DNA of 25,160 nucleotides, taken from NCBI GenBank assembly GCA_002397315.1, contig DHAE01000030.1:119293-144452 (forward strand), written 5' to 3'. Shown here piece after piece: positions 14,733 to 20,861 of the stretch. Each line of letters opens with the position of its first letter. The stretch's first letter is position 1. The notes under the pieces were generated by a model. That model made no database searches. It saw nothing but the letters and a program-made list of their open reading frames with translations, and had not been told where the DNA came from. Made by a program: the position numbers and the translations under genes. Source of the stretch: Comamonadaceae bacterium UBA4962 (GTDB lineage: Bacteria > Pseudomonadota > Gammaproteobacteria > Burkholderiales > Burkholderiaceae_C).

Positions 14733-17234
14733 ATGGACCTTCCTTCCTTGCCCGATCCTCTCCGACCGACGCATTCCCTCCCGCGTGTCCGCCGCAGCCG
14801 CCCCGCCGAGCCACCCCGGTTCGAGCGCCGGCTGCTCGCGCGCCTGGCCGCCTGGATGGTGTGCGGACTGCCGCTGGCGGCCTTCGCGCAGGCCGAGTCC
14901 GACCCTGCCGCGGCCCCCGGCACTCCCGCATCCGCATCCGCCGCTGCCACCGCCGCCGACGCGGCGCCCGCCCTGCGCGCCAGCCCGCTGCTGCAGGAGC
15001 GGATCCCCGAAGAGGTGCGCCCGCAACTGCCGATCTTCGTGCGGGGCGACCGCGTCTCGGGCCAGCCCGACATCAACGCGACCGTCGAAGGCAATGCCGA
15101 GCTGCGGCGCGGCGACACCATCATCCACGCCGACCGGCTCGACTACGAGGTGCCCGAAGACCTCGCCAAGGCGCGCGGCAACGTGCGCATCAACCGCGCG
15201 GGCAACGTCTACGAGGGATCGCAGCTGGAGCTGCGGGTGGATGCGTTCTCGGGCTTCTTCGACGACGCCAGCTACCGCTTCCTCGCGAACGGCGCCTACG
15301 GCGACGCGAGCCGCGTGGATTTCATCGACCGCGACCGCGCCATCGTCCGCGACGCCACCTACACCACGTGCCAGAGGAACGACGAATCCACCTGGCGGCC
15401 GGCGTGGATCGTGCGCGCCAAGACGATCCGGCTCGACACCGCCGAAGAGGTGGGCACGGCCGAAGGCGGCGTGCTCGAATTCATGGGCGTGCCCGTGCTG
15501 CCGGTGCCCGGCAGCTTCACGTTCCCGCTGTCGGACAAGCGCAAGTCGGGCCTGCTGCCGCCCACCATGGGCATCGACAGCGTGAGCGGCGCCGTCTACT
15601 CGCAGCCCTATTACTGGAACATCGCGCCCAACCGCGACGCCACCATCACCCCCACGGTGATGGCCAAGCGCGGCGTGAGCCTGGGCGGCGAGTTCCGCTA
15701 CCTGGAGCCCACCTACAGCGGCGAGCTGCGCGGCGACTACATGCCGTCCGACCGGCTGCGCGACCGCGACCGCTGGGGCCTGGGCCTCAAGCACCGGGGC
15801 ACGATCGACACCGGCATCGGCGCCATCGGCCTGAACGTCGACGTGAACCGCGTGAGCGACGACAACTACTGGCGCGACTTCTCCACCCGCACCAACGGCG
15901 GCATCAACCAGCTCACGCAGCGCCTGCTGCCGGCGGACGCCTCGCTGACCTGGGGGCGCAACGACATGTCGCTGAGCCTGCGCACCCTGCGCTGGCAGAC
16001 CCTGCAGGACGTGAACGCGCCCATCGTGCCGCCGTACGACCGCATGCCGCAGATCCACTGGGGCTACACGCCCTCGCAGCTGCCCGGCGGCTTCGACGGC
16101 AGCGTGGAAGCGGACTACACCAACTTCCACGCCGACCGCGCGCTGACGGGCCAGCCCAATGCCCGCCGCACCTACGCGATGGCGCAGTTCAGCCGGCCGT
16201 TCCTGGCGCCGGCCGGTTTCCTGACGCCGCGCGTGCAGTTCCACGCCACGCAGTACGACTTCGACAGCAGCCTGGTCTCCACCGGCCGCAACACGGCCTC
16301 GCGCGTGCTGCCCACCTTCAGCCTGGACAGCGGCGTCGTGTTCGAGCGCGACGCGCGCTACTTCGGCCGCAATTTCGTGCAGACGCTGGAGCCGCGGGCC
16401 TTCTACACCTACACGCCCTACCGCGACCAGAGCATGATCCCGGTGTACGACACGGCGGCGAACGACTTCAACTTCGCCACCATCTACACCGAGAACGGCT
16501 ACAGCGGCAGCGACCGCATCGCCGACAACAACCTGCTCACCCTGGGCGTGACGACGCGTTTCCTCGACGCCGACACCGGCGCCGAGGCGGCACGCTTCGG
16601 CATCGCCCAACGCGTGCGGTTCAGCGACCAGAAGGTGGTGATGCCGGGCGAATCGCCGGTGAGCGAGCGCCTCTCCGACGTGCTGCTGGGCGCCGGCATC
16701 AACTGGACGCGCCAGTGGGGCTTCGACTCCACCGTGCAGTACAACCCCAAGACGGAACGCTCGATCCGCACCACGATCGGCGCGCGCTACAACCCGAGCG
16801 ACTACCGCACCGTGAGCGCCGCGTACCGCCTGCAGCGCGGCACCAGCGAGCAGATCGACGTCGGCTGGCAGTGGCCCATCAACGACCTCTGGGGCGACAA
16901 GGGCCGCGACCTCGGCCCGGGCCGCGGCCAGGGCGGCGGACGCTGGTACTCGGTGGGCCGCCTCAACTACAGCCTGCAGGACCGCAAGCTCGTGGACACC
17001 GTGATCGGCTTCGAATACGACAGCTGCTGCTGGATCGGCCGCGTGGTGCTCGAACGCCTGCAGAGCAGCGTGACCACGGCCACGACGCGGCTGCTGTTCC
17101 AGATCGAGTTCGTGGGCTTCTCGCGGCTGTCGCTGGGCTCCGACCCGATCCAGGCCCTCAAGCAGAACATCCCGCGCTACCAGTACCTGCGCGAGCAGGT
17201 GACGCCGCCCAGCCGGTTCACGAACTACGACTGA
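14733..17234 (+). CDS. lptD: LPS-assembly outer membrane protein LptD
   Basis: An 833-residue outer-membrane protein that inserts lipopolysaccharide into the outer leaflet, working with LptE. A signal peptide (hydrophobic core about 34-52, cleavage near AFAQA at 54) follows an unusually long basic n-region. A low-complexity Ala/Pro linker leads to the periplasmic beta-jellyroll (about 100-235), with the OstA-type repeats ATVEGNAELRRGDTIIHADRLDYE and AKARGNVRINRAG. The beta-barrel fills the rest. Landmarks include TFPLSDKRKSGLLPPT and the C-terminal block with YDSCCW. Only three mature cysteines are present: Cys213, Cys765 and Cys766. I chose ATG 14733. An in-frame ATG at 14631 overlaps the start codon of the divergent kinase and would leave no promoter and no better signal peptide. 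surA follows after 64 bases, and SurA is the chaperone for LptD. Confidence 0.96.
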   Translation: MDLPSLPDPLRPTHSLPRVRRSRPAEPPRFERRLLARLAAWMVCGLPLAAFAQAESDPAAAPGTPASASAAATAADAAPALRASPLLQERIPEEVRPQLPIFVRGDRVSGQPDINATVEGNAELRRGDTIIHADRLDYEVPEDLAKARGNVRINRAGNVYEGSQLELRVDAFSGFFDDASYRFLANGAYGDASRVDFIDRDRAIVRDATYTTCQRNDESTWRPAWIVRAKTIRLDTAEEVGTAEGGVLEFMGVPVLPVPGSFTFPLSDKRKSGLLPPTMGIDSVSGAVYSQPYYWNIAPNRDATITPTVMAKRGVSLGGEFRYLEPTYSGELRGDYMPSDRLRDRDRWGLGLKHRGTIDTGIGAIGLNVDVNRVSDDNYWRDFSTRTNGGINQLTQRLLPADASLTWGRNDMSLSLRTLRWQTLQDVNAPIVPPYDRMPQIHWGYTPSQLPGGFDGSVEADYTNFHADRALTGQPNARRTYAMAQFSRPFLAPAGFLTPRVQFHATQYDFDSSLVSTGRNTASRVLPTFSLDSGVVFERDARYFGRNFVQTLEPRAFYTYTPYRDQSMIPVYDTAANDFNFATIYTENGYSGSDRIADNNLLTLGVTTRFLDADTGAEAARFGIAQRVRFSDQKVVMPGESPVSERLSDVLLGAGINWTRQWGFDSTVQYNPKTERSIRTTIGARYNPSDYRTVSAAYRLQRGTSEQIDVGWQWPINDLWGDKGRDLGPGRGQGGGRWYSVGRLNYSLQDRKLVDTVIGFEYDSCCWIGRVVLERLQSSVTTATTRLLFQIEFVGFSRLSLGSDPIQALKQNIPRYQYLREQVTPPSRFTNYD

Positions 17235-17298
17235 CGCAACGCCACGGAACGCGCCGACCGCTCCGCCGCTCCAACCGACCCGATTCCGACGATTTCCC

Positions 17299-18735
17299 AT
17301 GAACCATCGAGCATTCCTCCTGGGCCTGGCGGGCATTGCCTCCGCCATCGTTTCCCTCGCGCCGGCCGGCGCCGGCGCGCAGGGGCTGCGCTCGCCGGGC
17401 GGCAGCGGGCTGTCGGCCCCGGCCTCCGGGCCCTCGCTGCGCTCCGCGCCGCGGATCACGCTGCCCGACCCGGGCCCGTCGGCGGGCGGTGCGTCCGCCG
17501 CGCGGCAGGCCGACTTCATCGTCGCGGTGGTGAACACCGAGCCGATCACCAACAACGAGGTGCAGGGCCGCCTCGCGCGCGTGGAACACCAGCTGGCGAC
17601 GCAGGGCGGCGAGCGGCCGCCCCGGCAGGTGCTGGCGCGCGAGGTGCTGGAGCGGCTCATCAACGAGAAGATCCAGGTGCAGATGGCGGACGAATACGGC
17701 ATCAAGGTCGACGACTACGCCGTCTCGCAGGCCGAGCAGTCGGTGGCGCGCCAGAACAACGTGACCATCGAGGAGATGCACCGCCGGCTGGCGGCGGACG
17801 GCATCAGCCCCGAGCGCTTCCGCGTCGAGCTGCGCAACCAGTTGCTGATCCAGCGGCTGCGCGAGCGCGACGTCGAATCGCGCGTGCGCGTGAGCGACAT
17901 CGAGGTCGACCAGTACATGCGCGAGCAGCAGCAGTCCGGCGTCACCGACCCGTCCAAATACGAACTGAACCTCGGCCACATCCTGGTCACCGTGCCGGAG
18001 AACGCCACGCCCGAGGTGGTCGAGCAGCGCCGCCAGCGTGCCCAGCAGGCGGCCGACCGCGTGCGTGCCGGCGAGGACTTCGCCAAGGTGGCGCGTGAGC
18101 TGTCCGACGCCCCCGAGGCGTCCGCCGGCGGCGAACTGGGTCTGCGCGTGGCCGACCGCTATCCGGACCTCTTCCTGCGCGCCACGCAGCAGTTGCCGGT
18201 GGGCGGCATCGCCGGCCCGGTGCGCTCGCCCGCGGGCTTCCACGTGCTGCGGGTGATCGAGCGCTCGCGCGTGGGCATTCCGTCCTCGGCCCTGCAGACC
18301 CACGTGCGCCACATCCTGCTGCGCACCGGCCCGCAGCTGACCGAATCCGCCGCCGCCGAACGCCTCGCCGAGTACCGCCGCCGCATCCTGTCGGGCCAGG
18401 CCGACTTCGCCACGCTCGCTCGCGAATATTCCCAGGACGGCAGCGCCAAGCAGGGCGGCGACCTGGGCTGGGCGGGCCCCGGCCGCTACGTGCCGGAGTT
18501 CGAGCAGGCCGTGGAGGCGCTCAAGCCGGAGGAGATCAGCCAGCCCGTGGTGTCGCGCTTCGGCGTGCACCTGATCCAGCTGCTGGAGCGCCGCGAGGCC
18601 AAGCTCACGCAGCGCGAGCAGCGCGACGCGGTGCGCGACACCGTGCGCGAGAAGAAGCTCGAGGAGGCGTTCACCACCTGGGCACAGGAAGCCCGTGCCC
18701 GCGCGTACGTGGAATACCGCGACCCGCCCCAATGA
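17299..18735 (+). CDS. surA: Periplasmic peptidyl-prolyl isomerase and chaperone SurA
   Basis: A 478-residue periplasmic chaperone for outer-membrane proteins. A signal peptide spans about 1-28 (cleavage near AGAGAQ). A Gly/Ser/Pro-rich linker of about 40 residues (29-70) precedes the chaperone domain, which begins at DFIVAVVNTEPITNNEV and includes VLERLINEKIQVQMADEYGI. Two parvulin-type PPIase domains follow, about 222-322 (GHILVTVPE, GGELGLRVADRYPDLF) and about 334-436 (RHILLRTGPQ, GGDLGWAGPGRYVPEFE). A short C-terminal helix closes the core domain. The ATG at 17299 begins a proper signal peptide. Its stop overlaps the rsmA start (ATGA). pdxA, often found between surA and rsmA in gammaproteobacteria, is absent. 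Confidence 0.96.
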   Translation: MNHRAFLLGLAGIASAIVSLAPAGAGAQGLRSPGGSGLSAPASGPSLRSAPRITLPDPGPSAGGASAARQADFIVAVVNTEPITNNEVQGRLARVEHQLATQGGERPPRQVLAREVLERLINEKIQVQMADEYGIKVDDYAVSQAEQSVARQNNVTIEEMHRRLAADGISPERFRVELRNQLLIQRLRERDVESRVRVSDIEVDQYMREQQQSGVTDPSKYELNLGHILVTVPENATPEVVEQRRQRAQQAADRVRAGEDFAKVARELSDAPEASAGGELGLRVADRYPDLFLRATQQLPVGGIAGPVRSPAGFHVLRVIERSRVGIPSSALQTHVRHILLRTGPQLTESAAAERLAEYRRRILSGQADFATLAREYSQDGSAKQGGDLGWAGPGRYVPEFEQAVEALKPEEISQPVVSRFGVHLIQLLERREAKLTQREQRDAVRDTVREKKLEEAFTTWAQEARARAYVEYRDPPQ

Positions 18736-19493
18736 AGCACATCCCGCGCAAGCGCTTCGGGCAGCACTTCCTGTCCGACCAGGGCATCATCGACGCCATC
18801 GTGCGCGCGATCGCGCCGGCTCCGGGCCAGCCCATGGTGGAGATCGGTCCGGGCCTCGCCGCGCTCACGCAGCCGCTCGTCGAGCGCCTGGGGCACCTCA
18901 CCGTGGTGGAGCTGGACCGCGACCTCGCGCAGCGGCTGCGCGCGCACGGCCAGCTCGACGTGATCGAATCCGACGTGCTGAAAGTGGACTTCACCGCGGT
19001 CGCCGCGCGCCTGGGCGTGGCGAAGGTGCGCGTGGTGGGCAACCTGCCCTACAACATCTCCACGCCCATCCTCTTCCACCTGCTCGAGCACGTGCAGGCC
19101 ATCGAAGACCAGCACTTCATGCTGCAGAAGGAGGTCATCGACCGCATGGTGGCCGCGCCCGCCACCGCGGCCTACGGGCGTCTTTCGGTGATGCTGCAGT
19201 GGCGCTATGCCATGGAGGACGTGCTGTTCGTGCCGCCGGAGAGCTTCGACCCGCCCCCGCGCGTGGACAGCGCCGTGGTGCGCATGGTGCCCCGCGCCGA
19301 GCCCGCCGCCGTGCAGCCCGCGCTGCTGGAAGAACTCGTGCAGGTGGCCTTCAGCCAGCGCCGCAAGCTGCTGCGCCACACCCTGGGCCGCTGGCTCGAG
19401 GCACGCCAGTTCGCCGGCACCTTCGACACCCAGCGCCGCGCCGAGGAAGTGCCCGTGGCCGACTACGTGGCCCTGGCGCAAGCCTGTTCCTGA
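18732..19493 (+). CDS. rsmA: 16S rRNA (adenine1518/1519-N6)-dimethyltransferase RsmA (KsgA)
   Basis: A 253-residue Rossmann-fold methyltransferase that dimethylates two adjacent adenines in the 3'-terminal hairpin of 16S rRNA, a late small-subunit maturation check. Visible motifs are KRFGQHFL (8-14), SAM motif I VEIGPGLAALT (36-46), Glu60 in VVELDRD for the ribose, SDVLKVDF (80-87), and the catalytic NLPYNIS at 104-110. The helical C-terminal domain contains FSQRRKLLRHTLGRWL. The start is fixed by the ATGA overlap with surA. It is the last gene of the lptD-surA-rsmA unit; a small hairpin with no T-run follows. Confidence 0.97.
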   Translation: MKHIPRKRFGQHFLSDQGIIDAIVRAIAPAPGQPMVEIGPGLAALTQPLVERLGHLTVVELDRDLAQRLRAHGQLDVIESDVLKVDFTAVAARLGVAKVRVVGNLPYNISTPILFHLLEHVQAIEDQHFMLQKEVIDRMVAAPATAAYGRLSVMLQWRYAMEDVLFVPPESFDPPPRVDSAVVRMVPRAEPAAVQPALLEELVQVAFSQRRKLLRHTLGRWLEARQFAGTFDTQRRAEEVPVADYVALAQACS

Positions 19494-19498
19494 CAGGA

Positions 19499-19514
19499 AG
19501 GCGCGTCAGCGCCT
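19499..19514 (+). terminator. Short hairpin after rsmA (weak terminator candidate)
   Basis: AGGCGC and GCGCCT form a 6-bp stem with a 4-nt loop six bases after the rsmA stop. No T-run follows, so it is at best a Rho-assisted end or a stabilising hairpin. Confidence 0.3.
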
Positions 19515-19532
19515 CAGGGGTAGTGCCGAGTG

Positions 19533-19757
19533 CTAGGCGGCCGCCAGCCAGTAGCCCGAATTGAACGGGCTGCTCATGCGCAGCGCCAGCGGCGACACGT
19601 CCACCAGCTTGTCGGTGGGCATCTTCTCCGAGCCCGGAGCGAGCGTGATGGCGATGGGCTCGGCGGCGGCGACCTTCTTCTTCCTGTCGTTAGCCTCGTT
19701 CGCCCGTTCTGCCTGGCTGTGGGATGCAGAACGGGCTACAGAAAAGAATAGAAGCAC
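19533..19757 (-). pseudogene. Short coding remnant or small hypothetical protein
   Basis: A 74-codon frame that I do not recognise. The last 54 or so codons have almost exclusively G or C in third position and a protein-like composition (EPIAITLAPGSEKMPTDKL then VDVSPLALRMSSPFNSGYW), strong signs of real coding. The first 20 or so codons do not look coding: they begin at GTG 19757 inside the barstar gene, run through the 19702-19736 inverted repeat and use codons such as CTA, TTT, TCT and GTA. No other normal start lies between that GTG and an internal ATG 29 codons from the end. The simplest reading is a gene that has lost its 5' end; a genuine small gene overlapping barstar by 22 bases is the alternative. 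Confidence 0.45.
19702..19736. repeat. Perfect 11-bp inverted repeat at the 3' end of the barstar gene
   Basis: GCCCGTTCTGC (19702-19712) and GCAGAACGGGC (19726-19736) match perfectly around a 13-nt loop. The right arm ends on the last base of the barstar stop codon. Neither direction has a T-run, so it is not a classical terminator. It could stabilise the mRNA end or mark a recombination junction, since the neighbouring coding remnant loses its coding signal here. Confidence 0.7.
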
Positions 19758-20161
19758 CGGAACGCGATCTTGCGCTCGGCCCAGTAATCGGCCGCCTCGC
19801 GGAAGATGTCCAGCAGCTGCTCGCGCGCTTCCTTGTCGAACTTCACGGTCGTGGGGATCTGCTCGAGCACCACGATGAAGCCGGGCTGCGGGCCCGACTT
19901 GTGCAAGGGGTCGGTCATGCAGTCGTACAGCGCATCGAAATTCTTGCCGAAATGCGCCGGGAACATGAACTGGCTGGCGATCAGCTCGAGCACGTCCTGC
20001 TTGGTCTGGGCGTGCGCGAGGTTGGCATACAGGAAGTGCTGGCCCAGCGTCTGGGCGGAGGCCTGCAGATCCTGCACGCGGAAGGCGCGAATCGACTGCA
20101 CGATGTTGGGGCGTACGCCGCGCAGGGAATTGTCCTGGTCGGTACGAAGTGGCGTTTCCAT
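19736..20161 (-). CDS. Barstar-family ribonuclease inhibitor
   Basis: A 141-residue cytoplasmic protein of the barstar family, which blocks barnase-type RNases by covering the active site. The diagnostic helix reads FPAHFGKNFDALYDCMTD at 67-84. Asp76 and Asp80 occupy the places of barstar Asp35 and Asp39, the residues that contact barnase. Further family features are FIVVLEQ (95-101) and the C-terminal helix LLDIFREAADYWAER with the final strand KIAFRCFY. There is no signal peptide, as expected for immunity. It is about 50 residues longer than Bacillus barstar, mainly through an N-terminal extension. It lies 140 bases downstream of the secreted RNase gene on the same strand. A weak GGAG abuts the ATG and AAAGAG lies further up. 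Confidence 0.9.
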   Translation of the reverse strand: METPLRTDQDNSLRGVRPNIVQSIRAFRVQDLQASAQTLGQHFLYANLAHAQTKQDVLELIASQFMFPAHFGKNFDALYDCMTDPLHKSGPQPGFIVVLEQIPTTVKFDKEAREQLLDIFREAADYWAERKIAFRCFYSFL

Positions 20162-20301
20162 CTCCGCTGCTCTTTCTTTATGTAGTCACCAATGAGGGAT
20201 ATCGTCGCAAACCGCCATGGAGCACGGCTTCTCAGGAGGGAGTCGGCGGGCCCGAGATCGTTCAGTGCGCCGGCTTCCTGCCCGGACGGGCCCGGAGCCC
20301 G

Positions 20302-20706
20302 TCATTCCACGATCTTCCGAAAGCTCGCGTAGTGGTCGCTGGTGTAGTAGCAGGCATCCGGCGTGCGCGGAGGGCCGCCACATACGATCCGCCGTGCACC
20401 ACGGTTGCGCGCTCCCGGCGTCCTGACGGTGTACTCCCGGTAGTAGCCGCGCTTGTGGGCGGGCAACAGGCGTTCCCGGTTGCCAAAGACGGTGCCGTCC
20501 TTGTCGTAGGGAAAAGGGCCGCCTTCACGGATGAGGCCGAAGGTGGCGCGTCCTTGCGGGGGCAGCTCGGCCAGTGCGATGGTGTCGGGTGTGCCCGGGG
20601 ACGGAACGTTCCGGGCTTCCCCCAGGGCGGGGGCCAGAGCGAACGCGGCGCCCAGAGCGCATGCAATACCTGCCTTGTACGCCCGGACGGCGATGGCCTT
20701 GAGCAT
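20302..20706 (-). CDS. Secreted guanyl-specific ribonuclease (barnase/RNase Sa type)
   Basis: A 134-residue preprotein of the microbial RNase N1/T1/Sa family, which cleaves RNA 3' of guanosine. A signal peptide spans about 1-31 (hydrophobic AGIACALGAAFALAPALG, cleavage near GEA), so the mature enzyme is about 100 residues. The catalytic set of RNase Sa is complete by alignment from memory: Glu91 (EYTV), Arg102 and Arg106 (RGARRIV), and His125 (DHYASF). Other conserved parts are ELPPQG, GGPFPYDKDG, FGNRERLLP and GYYREYT. Cys109 and Cys119 could form a disulfide. The ATG at 20706 follows an AAAGGTG Shine-Dalgarno; a TTG one codon earlier is less likely. The barstar gene follows downstream, so toxin and immunity are paired. 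Confidence 0.93.
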   Translation of the reverse strand: MLKAIAVRAYKAGIACALGAAFALAPALGEARNVPSPGTPDTIALAELPPQGRATFGLIREGGPFPYDKDGTVFGNRERLLPAHKRGYYREYTVRTPGARNRGARRIVCGGPPRTPDACYYTSDHYASFRKIVE

Positions 20707-20728
20707 CAACTACACCTTTCAGAAACTA

Positions 20729-20748
20729 CGGGTTTACCCGAAATTTCG
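20729..20748. promoter_or_regulatory. Tandem palindromes upstream of the RNase gene (operator candidate)
   Basis: CGGGT-TT-ACCCG (20729-20740) and the perfect palindrome CGAAATTTCG (20739-20748) sit back to back, 23 to 42 bases before the RNase ATG, in an AT-rich island. The position fits an operator over the RNase promoter. No good -35/-10 pair could be assigned. Confidence 0.45.
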
Positions 20749-20775
20749 AGCCAATAGTGTGACTTAAAGACCCCC

Positions 20776-20812
20776 AAAAAGCAAGCGCCTGCCCAATAAA
20801 CAGGCAGGCGCT
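20776..20812 (-). terminator. Intrinsic terminator of maeB
   Basis: A perfect 10-bp stem, AGCGCCTGCC (20784-20793) and GGCAGGCGCT (20803-20812), with a 9-nt AT-rich loop is followed on the minus strand by TGC and five T (20776-20780). It lies about 50 bases past the maeB stop and ends roughly 70 bases before the RNase start, insulating the two genes. Confidence 0.88.
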
Positions 20813-20861
20813 GCAAGGTTTCCGAAGAAGCGTAAGTAAGTGCTCGCTAGGCCGGGAGCAT

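Noticed and set aside
14646..17705. A 1019-codon minus-strand open frame opposite lptD and surA
   Set aside because: lptD and surA are unmistakable on the plus strand; the antisense frame is a GC artefact.
19690..19740. Integron attC-like site at the inverted repeat
   Set aside because: The arms do not carry the GTTRRRY/RYYYAAC core pairs at the expected places, and no integrase or cassette array is present.
20149..20757. A 202-codon plus-strand frame over the RNase region
   Set aside because: It runs antisense to the RNase with its complete catalytic residues and signal peptide, and crosses the palindromic regulatory region.
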